Of a stretch of 64,000 bases of DNA, positions 1-13,000 are shown one piece after another; position 1 is the first letter of the stretch, and every line of letters begins with the position of its first letter. The translations under genes were made by a program, and so were the position numbers. The DNA is from Liquidambar formosana. Its lineage: Eukaryota; Streptophyta; Magnoliopsida; Saxifragales; Altingiaceae. The notes under the pieces were generated by a model that saw only the letters and a list, made by a program, of their open reading frames with translations, was not told where the DNA came from and did no database searches. The stretch covers positions 34,213,258 to 34,277,257 of the forward strand of contig CM077832.1 in assembly GCA_039720395.1 (NCBI GenBank), written 5' to 3'.

Positions 1-80
1 CTTGAATCGATGTGTGATTACTGTTTCTCAATGGTGCAGACGGTGGAGTGAGAGAAATACATCAACCGCCAGACAGACAG

Positions 81-121
<41 letters not shown>

Positions 122-2052
122 GGAGAGAAAAGGAGATTTTCAATTACCTGCTCTTCTTTCAATTTGCCGCTGACTATTAGGTACAACAAAAAGCTTATGC
201 CTTTTTTTTTTTTTGCCCTTTATTTATTTATTTTTTTGTGACATGTAATTAGTTTAGGCATTATCTATAGTATTATCAGTGGATTTAGCTAAGTTTTACA
301 GACAGATGTCTATATATATATATATGTATATATATTGCTCTAGTATCAATAGTTATGCTGGTTGATTAACGTTTATTCGTTGATGATATTGTTTGGAGTA
401 ATGCTATGCTACCTTTTTTTTCTCCCCTTACAAACACTGTATGAAAACTTACATAGCATCAATGCTACCATTCATATCATAGCAAAGTGGACCTTGTTAT
501 CCGTTAATTTGAAAAGTGCCATTGTCTTGTCCACTTTGTATCCATTTTTTTTTGTTTTTTTTTTTTCAAGAAGATTTTTGTTGCAAGGAATTTTTTTATG
601 ATTTACTGGAAACGCTTTACAAATAAATAACTTTTTACTACAAAACTACACAAAGTAAATTTAGGATGCCATTTTAGACATGGAAGGATGGTGGTGGTTT
701 TGTTTTGGAATGAATAATGAGAAATGATGGGCTCGTACTATTTGATGTGTTTTTAGTATAGGTTGTTGGTTTGTATAGAATAACTCTGATTTAGTGAGTT
801 ATCTATTATTTTATGATTGATTGATACTGTTGTGACTGGTGCTATATTTCATATTTTGTTCGAATTTCCATATTAAGCATATGTTATGTTGTCTTGAAGA
901 TTGTACAATGTACAGCATGAGTGGATAGAAATGTGAAACTTAGAAATGGTAGTGCTTGAACATGGGGATGGACTCTAAGGAAAGACTAACTGTGTATTTA
1001 ATGTGGCAAAGGAGGAGCTGCATTCTGCATTTCCAAGGGAATCTGGTAGTCTCTATAATGGTTGAATTGGATTCCACACTGTGATGATGCCCATTTTTGC
1101 TTTGGATAAATGCATTCCGAAGACTATGAGGCTTTTTGGGGGAACTATAAAGCCACTTCTTAGATAGACCTTTATTTATTTGAAAACCACAATGGTAACA
1201 CCTTAGCCATAGACTGCCTTCATAACAAGACCCTTCTTCTCTCCCAACCAAGTGATTTTGAACATAGAAAAGTAATAAATGGGGATTTGAACCAAGATTG
1301 GGTGGATGGGGATGATCATACACTTAAGAGGATTAAATATTTAGTATGACATTGGTCTCTTTCTATAAAGGAAAATGTAGATTGCTGCTATTTCTGCTAG
1401 TAAGTTCTGCATCCACTTATTGATTATTTCTTCCATATTACATGTGGACAAAGCAAAAACTTTGGTGAAGATTGTAGTTCCCATAAAATCAATGGAAAGA
1501 AATACATTTTTTTTTGTTTTTTGGACTTTGTCTTAATGGTTAAATCTATGGATTTGAAACATGCACACTAGTTGGAGAAAATTTTAGGGATTAGTTGTGA
1601 TTAGTTGGTTGAATCTAGCGTTGGACAGGGTGCTCAAATAGAGTTGGGGTAATGGGTGGAAAAATTTTACCCAAAAATTTGGAAAGTGGGATAAAAATGA
1701 AAATAAACAACATAGAGTTGGGATATTGGTTTTTCTATAAATTAACTATTAAAATTGGGAAAATAATTCATGTCTCAGCGGTTTTTGGTAGAATTTGGAA
1801 CTACCAATTTATCCTCTTTTTCAAATTGTAGTGTATCCCACAGATCAAGTAATTAAGGATCAATGCAAAATGATCAATCTAGTTCAAAGTTGGCCCTAGA
1901 GTTGGCAATGTGACATTAATTATGTTTGGGCCAAAAGAAAATTTTGTTGGCTACTTCACGAATTAAAGAGTATGGTTGGCATCACTCCCCCACCTCCCTT
2001 CTTTTTTCCTTGCAAGACAGTTTCCTAGCTCCGCTCTTGTTGCGAGGGGGAG
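1..2052. other. Upstream region / possible distal 5' UTR of the ABCD1 gene
   Basis: I see no convincing protein-coding gene here. The first 180 bases are GA-rich, resemble a plant 5' leader and contain an (AG)n tract; a GT that could serve as a splice donor lies near 179-180. This could be the non-coding first exon of the ABCD1 gene, joined to the acceptor near 3997, but nothing in the sequence proves it. The rest is AT-rich, with a short TA repeat near 312-332, and the open frames in it have no recognisable content. Transcript data would decide whether the promoter lies here. Confidence 0.35.
83..119. repeat. (AG)n microsatellite
   Basis: An almost uninterrupted AG dinucleotide tract followed by a purine-rich stretch. 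GA/CT tracts like this are common in plant 5' leaders and core promoters; the C2-like genes later in the window have them too. Confidence 0.9.
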
Positions 2053-2867
2053 TGTTGGGAAGTCCCACATCCCACATTATCTAAATATTGAGTTTGATTT
2101 TGGTCCCTACATAATAGGTTAAACTTTTAGGTTGGAAATTTAACATGGTATCAGAGCTCGTTGTTGTCGTTCTTGGGCCCATTCTGTTTGAAATCGCATC
2201 ATTGTTGTCCATCTTATAGACCCATTATTGCCTTTTGGGCATGCATGTGAGGTGGAGTATTGAGAAGTTCGACATCCTACATTGTCTAAATATTGAGTTT
2301 GATATGGTTTCATATACTTGTTCGAGCCCTCCACCTAATAACTTAGGCTTTTTGGTGGGAAACTTAACATGTTTCCAGAGCTTGTTGTTCTTGGGCTTGT
2401 TTCATTCAAGAACCCATTATTTTCGTTTTTGGACTTGTTTTGTTTGTAAGCTCGTCTTCATCGTCCACACAATAGGCCTGTTCCTGTCATGTTAGGCCTA
2501 CATGTGAGGGAGAGTATTGGGAAGGCTTACATCCCACGTCATCTAAATATTGAGTTGATATGGATTCATATACAGAGATACGTTTTTAGGCTCTCTACCT
2601 AATAGGCTAATAGATTAGGCTTTTCGGTTTGAAACTTAACATGGTATCAAAGCAAGTCGTTTTTGAGTCCGTTTTGTTGGTGAGCCTATCGTTGTCGTCC
2701 GGGTGATAGGCTGATTCTTCTTTGTTAGGCCTACATGTGCAGGGGAGTGTTGGGAAGTCCCACATCCCATATCGCCCAAATATTGGGTTTGATATAGCTT
2801 CATATACTTATACACTTGTTAGGGCCCTCCATCTAATAGCTTAGGTTTTTAGGTTGAAAACTTAACA
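2053..2867 (+). mobile_element. Tandem TRIM retrotransposon array (4 LTRs, 3 internal segments)
   Basis: Four related direct repeats of about 93-127 bp start at 2053, 2258, 2515 and 2748 and end near 2145, 2369, 2641 and 2867. Each starts TGTTGGGA or a close variant and ends CTTAACA or similar. The first and third are followed by a clear primer-binding site for initiator tRNA-Met (TGGTATCAGAGC at 2146-2157, TGGTATCAAAGC near 2642). A purine-rich tract precedes the following LTR each time. The internal segments are only about 105-145 bp and have no coding capacity, as expected of terminal-repeat retrotransposons in miniature. The array is LTR-int-LTR-int-LTR-int-LTR. I found no matching target duplication at its ends, so the borders may be decayed. 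It lies upstream of the ABCD1 start codon, possibly in a 5' UTR intron. Confidence 0.8.
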
Positions 2868-3997
2868 TACATGAGTACTTACTTTGGCTCCTTGATACAT
2901 GTTACAATAACGAGGATGGTGGCTCTATTCTTCAATAGTTGGAGAGTTATTATTATTATGATTATTATTATTCAGTGATTAAGCCATTCATTTTGGTGAA
3001 AGGCTATATTCAATACTTATACTTATTGATTACTGCAGTCTTCAATTGATTTCTATTATTAGCATCACAGTGTCAAACATATGGAACTTTCTTCGTCATT
3101 CATTAGAAAATTAACTCAGTTTGAATGTGGAGTTCATATACTTTCTCCGTGTTCCTTTTGATTTTAAAATATGTATTTGAACTTCAATAAGATATTTGGT
3201 AGTATCGTAATTAAATGCATGTTGCCCTTGATTTTGTCTTCCCTTGATTTACATGTTGTATCATGGTTTTCATATTTTGTCAAAGTTATATATGATCAAC
3301 TCCATTGAATAATATTGCAGTTGGTATGTCTGGTTGCTGTTAAGGACTATTATCTTCACAAGTAACATATGCAAGGGAAGACTTCTTTTCTGGTTTGAAA
3401 TTACAAGAATAGAATCTTCAATTTCCCAGATGTACTTTTACCAAATTCTGCATGTGATGGAGCATGGTTAACATAATTGACCTTTGGAAGGTATAAAGCT
3501 AGTCCCATTCTTATATGGTACTTTGTGAGGTCACTCATACTCCTCTTGAATTGTGTTAGTTTTGTACAAGTTGTTCGAAATGCTGTCTTCATGGGCCAAT
3601 ACATATTTGAAATCCTTTCAACAGTTGACACTCATATCCTTTTCCTGGCAAGCCAATTATAATTTAAAGAAGTCTTGTCCTCTAACCCACTTGGGATGTT
3701 CAAATGTGTAAAATGGTCACATCTCCCTTGCATTTTCTGAACTTCTAGTACAGAGCATTGACTTTAATGATTTATAACATAAAATATACAGCTATACATT
3801 TCTCTTATATCATAGTTGTCATGATGTTGCTGATAAAAAAAAAAAAAGTTGTCATGATGTTGCTTTATCGATTTGCTTTTGATATGTGGATTCCATTACA
3901 TTATGCACTGGAACATCTTTTATTCTATAGTAATTTTTTTGTATCCCTGCTGTTTCGGCTATGGGACAAAAATAAACCGTGAGCATTGTTGTTGCAG
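2868..3997. other. AT-rich non-coding stretch upstream of ABCD1
   Basis: No gene, RNA or recognisable transposon was seen. The stretch ends at a good 3' splice-site context (GTTGTTGCAG ending at 3997), so part of it may be a 5' UTR intron of the downstream gene. Confidence 0.4.
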
Positions 3998-4095
3998 AAT
4001 TGTAATCTATGGTCTATCAGAAGATCTCTTCAAATTAAAAAGAAGCCAATCCCAATATCTGACATTTGTTGCTAAGGGAAGGTTCGTCTTCAGCC
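3998..4095 (+). promoter_or_regulatory. Probable 5' UTR segment of ABCD1 with a short uORF
   Basis: The segment lies between a plausible splice acceptor (CAG ending at 3997) and the conserved start codon at 4096. It holds an ATG at 4009 that opens a 9-codon frame ending in TAA at 4036-4038, a potential upstream ORF. The main ATG has a moderate context (tcagccATGcc) and is supported because the next residues match the conserved N-terminus of the family. The use of this acceptor is inferred. Confidence 0.4.
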
Positions 4096-7000
4096 ATGCC
4101 TTCTCTTCAACTATTGCAGCTAACTGAGCGTGGTCGAAGTCTTCTGGCTTCGAGGAGGTAATAATTGTTCTACTGTTTGTGCTTTTATTATTAGTGATCA
4201 ATCTCAATCTCTAGTAACAGCACTTCTATATTATTATTAAGCCAATTCAGTTGGTTGTCTATATGTGATGCAGTACAGCGTTAGATTAATGTTGTACGTG
4301 GTTATTATAGTGGGTTAAGGCTTGTGATTTTAGGTTTTGAAGGGTGCTGAAAGAGTACTTGACTTTTTGGATGAAGTAGGGTTTGAAATTTTGAGTGGGT
4401 TAAGGTTTAAAGGTGATAAGTGGCTGGAATTTCAGAAAATAGGTTGGAAATCTGGACAACTTCTTTTTTAGGGTTTAGGATGTTAGGGTAAAGGATTATG
4501 GCATAGTAATAGGGTTATGGTAGTTGGGTTTTAGGTTAAGACAACAATGAAAATAGAGTATGGTTGTTGGTTAATCAGAATATAAGCACTGTAGACAATT
4601 GAAGAAAAGAGAAGAATAAGTGGAAGTAGTGTTGGGAAGTCCCACATCCCATATCGTTTAAATATTGAATTTGACATGGCTCCATATACATGATTGGGCC
4701 CCTCCACTTAATAGCTTAAGCTATTGGGTTGGAAACTTAACGAGTATGAGAGAGAATCTAGGCAAGCATGTCTTGAATAACCAAACCAGAATAGTTAATA
4801 ATTCATTAATCATTGTCTAATTTCGTTTTGGTACAATAAACCTTATTTATAGACTCTAGAAAACTTGCTAGGCAAGTAAAAACTTTCTAAAAATAAGAGT
4901 AACCAATATAGAAATCAACTAGGACTCAAATTCTTTTAAAGTAGAAGGTTTCTAAACCCTTTTAAAAGTCTACTTTAAATATATATAGAAATATATAAAT
5001 TAGGAAGTCTATCGAATTACTAAAATACTCCTAACCATGAGTAGGACTTAATAAACTAGCAAACTAAGAGACTAATGACTCAAACAACTACCATGGACAC
5101 TTTCCTTTGGACCAAAAAGGCTTCTTCATTGTTATGGGGTCCATGACCTTAAACTATAGCTTCCAACAAAGGGTATATCTCTCTAACCAATTAAGAACTA
5201 CGCCATCAATATGATAGTTTTGGTGCTTGCATATGTTGTATATCTGTATATAGTCATGACTCATGATTTCATCATCAGGTGATCTGTTTAAAATGTCACA
5301 TCTTCATCAAGTCCCCCCCTGAAAAAAAAAAAAAGAAGCAAAACCACCATCACCAAAAACACACACAATCAGATTAGGGGAAATTACAGTTTCACTCCTA
5401 CAACTTTCACTCGAACACTTTGCACTCCTCTAGTTTGTTTTCAAACACTTTGACCCCCTCATGAATGGAAAATGTCACTCTAAACCATTTTGTTAGTTTA
5501 CCGCCTGGTTTTTTATGGAAAATAGCTGCACTCATAACATTTTTAGGATGAAAATGCCCTAGTAAAATTGCATTTCATCAACATATGGTAAGGCTATACT
5601 CATAAAATTGCCATTATCGTTAACGCGGTAGAGGTTAAATACATTTTCTAACCATGAGGGGGTCAAAGTGTTTGAAAACAAACTGTAGGAGTGCAAAGTG
5701 TTTTTGAGTGAAAGTTGAGGGATTGAAACTATAATTTTTCTAAAAGATTAAATGGATTCGGGATCTTTTTGTTGCAACTATTTTTTAGTCTAATAACTAC
5801 TTAGTGTTCATCAAACTACTAGGTGTTCATCAATGTTAATAGTGTTGTATATGCCCAAAAGTTGGTAACTTTTTTTTATGAAGTAATTATGTGTATATAA
5901 ATAGAGAAGCAAAAGGGCTTAATCCTCGTACATAGGACATATACTGTGCTAAGCACCAATCCAAACCAAAATAGGTCGGCAAAAGAAACAAAAGGAGGGA
6001 AACAACCACCCCCACTCCCATCTAAGTTGGTAACTTTGCACCAAAGCACCACAAAATCTGTTAACTGTTTTAGTATTTGATCCTGCCATGATACTCTTAA
6101 CAGTCGTTGGAAGGTCCTAATTATTTAATATATCTGATACATTTCCTGAAAGTCGGCTGCCCAGCTGATGTTTTCTTCTATGGCATTCTCTCTGAAACCT
6201 TTAATTCCCTAGGGTCACATCTCCAACATCAATGAAATATGAAACTGGGGCATGAGTCTAAAGAATAGGTTCATGCTATTTATTCTTGAAAATGTGGTAA
6301 TGGGCTCTAGTCGTGATTACTTATTTGGAAGAACATTTTCAGTCACTTTTCAGGCGCACAATTCCCCCACCCCCCTCCTCCTCTTTCTCAATGTTGTACC
6401 TATGGTTTTATTATTGGACTGCAGGAAAACTCTACTGGTTGCCTCTGGTATCTTAGTTGCTGGTGGGACGGCTGCATACATGCAATCACGCCTTAGCTGT
6501 AAAAATTATGACTCTTTTGGCCATTACAATGGTATCTCTGATAATGAAGAAAAACCAGACCAGGGGGAAAAGGAGGTTGCGAGTGATAAAATTGTAAAGA
6601 AAAAAAGACAGAAGAAAGGAGGACTAAGGTCACTTCAAGTCCTAGCTGCAATTCTTCTATCTCACATGGGCCAAATGGGTGCAAGGGACCTTCTAGCTTT
6701 AGTGGCCATTGTGGTAAATCTCTCTTTTGTGCACTTATGAAGGTCATTGTTTTGATATTCTTCTTTCTATACTTTCCAGATTGCTCTCCTTGCAGATTTA
6801 TTGTCATGTATGTATAAGATGTGCATCATTTTAAACTATGAGTTTGTAAATAACTTATGGTAATTCTGCTTTGTTTCTGCTCCAAACTTTTCAGTGTTTT
6901 TCTGTTTTTGGACCAATATATATGCAGAATGAATTCACTGTTTAGGAGTTGGAAAGTGTGATGGATTTCTTTGAAAGGCTTATTCTGTTAAAGTGGGTAG

Positions 7001-10000
7001 GGATACAGAAGATAGCCTGATGTAGAAAAAAGAGGGTGAATGGGATTTTCTTGGTAAGGTCTTATTGCACTTGCTTTTCAAAGGTGAGGGAGTTAGATTT
7101 CCCATCTCCATTATGTGGCTAGCGATGGTCCCTTCTAAAGTGGCCTTCTTTACTTGGACTGCATTGTGGGATAAATGCTTGACTCTTGACAATCTTAGTA
7201 GGACGAATTTTGTCTTTCCAAGTAGGTGCATGATGTGTAAAGAAGCTGCAGAGTGGGTGGATCATCTTCTTCTTCATTGTAGAGTGACTTGCAAACTCTG
7301 GGAGTTATGTTTTGATATTTTTGGTCTTCATTGGGTCATACCTCAATTGGTGTTTATAGGTTGAAGGTTGGTAGTGTAGTAGTGGTAAGATATTTCCTTT
7401 ACTGGTATAAAAAATGGTGCCTCATGCTTCTTTTTTGGAGACTTTGGACGGAAAGGAAAAGATGAATTTTTTAGGGTGCTTTGCTTTTGAAGGGTATTCT
7501 TATACATAGAATACCTAGTATTCTTTTTGTGTGGAATGACCTGGGCTCAAGTATTTACTGGGTGCCATTTCATTGTTTCCTCGTATCTTTGAAATTGTAA
7601 TTTTGTTTTTCTTCTTTTGTTTTGCTTTTTCTATACTTCGCGTGTACTTGGGTTTTCCCTTTCTTTTTATTTTATACAAAGTTATTAATTCATCAGAAAA
7701 AAAGGAGGTTCTGTTTCCTTTAAGACAAATATACAAAATGCTTAAAAAATGCTGGAATAACTATTAGATGGTGTGACGGTAATTGATCAAATTGTTAGCA
7801 TTAATGGCGTTTGCTTCACTCTATTTCTTGTAGATTGAGCATTCAGGTTCTTCATTTTTTAATTAAGTTGTCCGGTACCTGTATATTTGATGATGGTTGG
7901 TTTTGGACTTTTATCTTAAATGCTGAGTGTTTGTATTGATACATCATACACAAATCTTATGTCTTTGGTTTAGTTGCAAAGATATTCTAGTTAATGTTTC
8001 TAGATGTTGGGCACACATCAGTCCTTTCTCACTGGTTTCACATTGTCTTTCAAAATTTGGATGTGTCCATTGGCCTTCGGTATGTTTCTCTTCTATTTGT
8101 TTTGTTTAAACTATGCCCGGTATACTAAACATCAAATTGTTGGTGATGTCCTTGCATAAAATTAGTAATGTTTTGTTTTCAAAATTCCATACCCTATCCT
8201 CCTTGATTTTTGTTTCTCTGGATTTATTTTTTCCCTTCTTTAAGATTGCTCGTCCTTCTTTCTATGGCTATACTTTTTTTTCTAATATACTTGGTTTATA
8301 AAAAAAAAAAATTGTTTCCATACTCATCCTAAATATTTTTGTGGTATTTCCAAAATGTTTCCCTTTTTTTAGCTGGTTAAAAAATCATCTTAAAAACGAA
8401 TTTTTGAACCATGAATAACTTAAATATTTGAATGACTAATTGGAAGCAAACATACTTACAAATATGCAGATACACACTGTATATATGCACTGTTATCAGT
8501 AATTGCAAGGACCTGACTAAATGCTTACAGTTAATGGCAAATAATTGGATGCACTGACTCTGAGCATTGCCTCTTCAGCCAGCCCTTGATATGTTTAAAC
8601 TTTAAACACTGATTCATTCATCAAATTGTTTAATTTTGTTTGTTTATATTCCTCTCTTGTCTCTCTGTCTCTCTCTCTCTCACATTGTTGGGCCGGTGGT
8701 TACTGTAAAGTTAATTTTTATTACAACATATAGAAGGAAAATAAAAAGGAGGGATTATAGATTGGTACGGCTACGGGCAAATAATTACACATCAATATAA
8801 ATGACAACTAACTTCATAGTAAATGACTATTAACTTGATTAAGAATGACTACTAACTGTAATTATTTGCCCGTAGCCGGACCAATCTGTAATTCCCCAAA
8901 TAAAAATGAAAAATGAACTAAATGAATATCAGAAATCAAAGAAAAAATGACATATTAATAGTAGTGCGTCATATCACATATGGCTCCCGTGAAAAGAACT
9001 CAAACAACATCCAGTTCATTAAAGATGTTTGAAATGAGTTGTTGGGATATCTATCTTGCCCCATTTTATGTTTTAGGTTCACATGTGATTGGGTTTGATG
9101 TGTTGTGTGCTTGCTTATTACCGAACACTAGCTAATTCATACCAACAGCATCACACAATAAGCAACACTACCTTTGCTTTGCTAACGCATTGCCTGTTTT
9201 CTGTTTACTTTCTTCATTTTATATGCACATTACCCCCTTATCTACACTCTGTACATTTTTTTTCATTTGCTTGTAACATATATGAGACCAAAATAAAAAA
9301 TAATTTATTTGGAAAAGAAAAGTACCCATACCTCTGAGAATCTTAAAAGTTTATATATCTGTACTAGTATTAAAAGTCTCTTAAGCAGAAAAAACTTTTG
9401 ATTGATAATATTACCCTCATTTAAATGATAAATACATTTTTACCTTTTTCATTTATTATCTGTATTATTCTTAATTAATTTAAATAAGATATATATTATC
9501 TTAAAAGAACATTGTGATAAAATTATAAACACACTTTACGTAATGGGTGTTGATCAGGTAAGAAGGGCAGTTTGGTTTTAGTGTGTGTGTAAAATATTGG
9601 GAAGTGGGCATAGGCTAGCAATTTGCTATTACATGATGCCTTGACACTTTACAGTGTATGATTAGTATGTCTTCTTGTCGTGGGGCATTAGCTGTGTATG
9701 GGGTCTTCCATAGACCATCATATTATAATTAATAGGAAGGTGGTAGTAATTAGAGTTGGCTGGACATTGTTAGTATTCTTGTAGGTTCAGGTTACATAAG
9801 ATATTCAGAGTTATACTAAAATTATAATATATCTTCCAACTGTAACATAAACTCTTATTCCAACCTTGTCATAAAAGCGAATAGTTTATTGGATCAAAAT
9901 CAAACTCTTTGGCATCCATATACAATTCAATAGCAATATAATCAATTCTCAAAACCAGTAAATTCAGAGAAAACCTATTCTGAAAGTGTAATTTAGGCCT

Positions 10001-13000
10001 TCCAACTTTAAAAGGTGCTCAATTTTCCTCAGTTTCAATCAACTTTCTATGTATTGTTATTAATACTTTACTTTTGAGATTTTCATTCTTATAGTACATT
10101 AATTGAGCTTAAGTCTACTTTTGTGAAGACTCTTTTTTGGTGGTTTAATAGTTTTACTAATGACCATAAACCTTCTTTTGTTTCTTTTTTAGATTCTCTT
10201 AAACTTTAGCTAGTTTCTTCTTTTTGGCTAACACTTATATATTCCTTATGTACTCGGGTTTTGCCCTTTACTTTCAATACAATACTTCATAAAAAAAAAA
10301 AGGGAATTGTCATTCTTATTGTGGTTAAAGTGTTAGTGTTCACGTGCAACGCACATGCTATAACTAGTGTCAATAAAAGGGTTTTGCAGTAATAGTTATT
10401 TATAATTGATGTTGTTATTATTATTATGGTCTAGCTTGAATCTAGGAGCAAAAGAGCAAAGTATGAAAGTATGAAGGAATTTGTGAAAATTTTCCAGTTT
10501 TTGCTATTAAGACAAAAACTTAACCTAAATTCATGAATATTTTAATTTTTTTCCACTGATATAGATTACTTGAGACTTTTAAGCATCCACGACAGTGGTT
10601 ATTGCAGTCTTTACATTAATGTCTATTTTAATTCATATTTGCAGGTGTTTCGAACTGCTTTAAGCAATAGACTAGCAAAAGTGCAAGGATTTCTCTTCCG
10701 CGCTGCTTTTCTTCGACGTGTACCAGCCTTCTTTCGTCTGATTTTTGAAAATATTCTTTTGTGTTTCCTTCAGTCAACCTTGCATTCTACTTTAAAGTAC
10801 ATAACAGGGGCTTTAAGTCTGCGTTTCAGGAAAATATTGACAAAGCTTATCCACACACATTATTTTGAGGTAGTTATGATCATGTTTCTGGACAACTATA
10901 ATATCATTTTATGTGATATTACTTCCCTAGTTTGTTTGGATTTCATTTTGATTATGTTGGATCAAGCATAAAAGCATCAATTATTATTTTCTGGTTCGTT
11001 GTCCCTGCATGTGGTTGACTGTATGCTTTCAACGTTATTTTTGAGAAAAATTGCAGACATATGTCAGTTTTCTCATAATATAGTCATTTATTATTGTTCA
11101 AGTCTCAGTTTTGTTTTTATTCTTATGTATAGTTAACCAAAACCTTATTAGAGATTGGAAGGAAAGACTGTAAACCAGCCATTTATTTGCAAGAAAATTG
11201 CTTATTCTGAGTGAATTTGTTTGGTTTAATTTCTAGAAGGATTTAAAATAGTGAAAATCATTCAAAAATTACTTAAATATTTTTCTTAAAAACCCAACTA
11301 TTGATTTCTAGAAAACAAATTTTCTCTCAATGAATAAAAGTTCAAAACACCATAGAAACTGTTGATTTTGTGGCTTAATCTATACTATTATAGAAAGGGA
11401 GAACTTATACTATTATAGAAAGGGAAAACTTGGTTTGGTCTCTCCCATTGTCTCTACTTATCAAAGTTACAAAAGCAAACTTCTAGAGGACAAAAGAAAC
11501 CATAAAATAAAGGGGTATAATTGACTTAACACAACAGAACTGTTGATAACTAACCATCACATTATATTGATTTCAAGCCCGCAAAACCATGTTTATCTCT
11601 TCCATGCACACTCTAAATCTTTAGGGCTCCTTTGATAAGATTGAGAAAACCCTAATCAATGTAGAAAAGGATTGGAGCTAAAAGGGAATTGGCATACAGA
11701 CATACAATATATATATATATTTTGATCAGCAACGATAGTAAAGGAGAAGGAAGTGCAAGAGGAGGACAAGCAATCCACCTAAAGACCATTAAATCCAAAT
11801 AAAAACAAGAAACCAAAAAACTAACAACATGTAGCCAACCAATCTGATCTTAAAAGAAACAAAGGAATATTCGCAAACTCTTTCGTAGCATGGGCCCAAA
11901 ATGAAACCCAAAAATGCACCCTATCCCACAAACAATCCAAAGGAGACTCCCTATCTTAAAAAATCCTAGCATTCCTCTCAAGCCAAATAACCCAAAAAAC
12001 AGCCAACAAAGCACACCTCCAAAGAATCTTAGCCTTCTTACATCTACCAAGACCCCAAAAATGAATTTCCAACAACCCCCTCACACAACCAGGCATCACC
12101 AAACATTCACCACCAATGCTAAACAGTTTTTGCCACAACCATCTAGCCATAGGACAAAAAAGAAAGAGATGATCAACACTTCATCTCGCCCTTGCACTTA
12201 CTACACCATTGTGGACCTAAACAAAAACAAGGCCTCCTTCTTTGAAGCATGCCATTGGTATTAACTCTTTTGTGAGCAACAGTCCATATGAAAACCTGAA
12301 CTTTGAGGGCACCTTTGCCTTCCAAATCAACAATGGTGGAGGAAAAAAAGGAATATTAGACCAATCTTTCAAAATAAGATTTACAAGAAAAGACTCCAGA
12401 GGAATCGGCGGACCAAATCCTCCTATCCGAACAACCTACCCTCAAGTAGAAACCATCCAAAACCAATAACAAATTTGAAAGCTCCTCACATTCCCTATCA
12501 TTGAGATTCCAACAGAAATTAAAATCCCAACTGAAAATAGGAGAATTAGATGACACCAAGGAAGAAATAGGAACATTGTGAGACAAAGAAAGTCCATATA
12601 ACCGGGGGAACAATGATGAAAAGGAAGCTACACCTCTCCAATGATCCTCCTAAAAACGAACCTTATCCCCACACCCAACAGAAAAGGAGGTGTAATCCAC
12701 AAAACCTCCCAACCCTGAGAAATAAATTTTCAAGGACATCTAGACGAAGTCCTAGGACTAGCTTGAGAGACCCAACCATTACCTTGCATCCCATATTTAC
12801 TTTTAATAAGAGCATGCCACAACGAATCAGTCTTTAGAGGAACCTCCACAACCACTTAGCCAAAAAAGCAACATTCCTCTCAACTAACTTACCCAAAGCT
12901 AACCCCCCTTCAGATTTTGGCCTAGACACCACATCCCATTTGACAGGATGGTCTCGCTTACCCTCACCACAGCCTTCCCACAAAAAGTCTCTCATTAACT

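Noticed and set aside
940..1323. 127-codon minus-strand open frame upstream of ABCD1
   Set aside because: Low-complexity, AT-rich, no family resemblance and no conserved neighbours; chance ORF.
12242..12837. Short plus-strand open frames in intron 3
   Set aside because: They are shadows of the minus-strand LINE reading frame.
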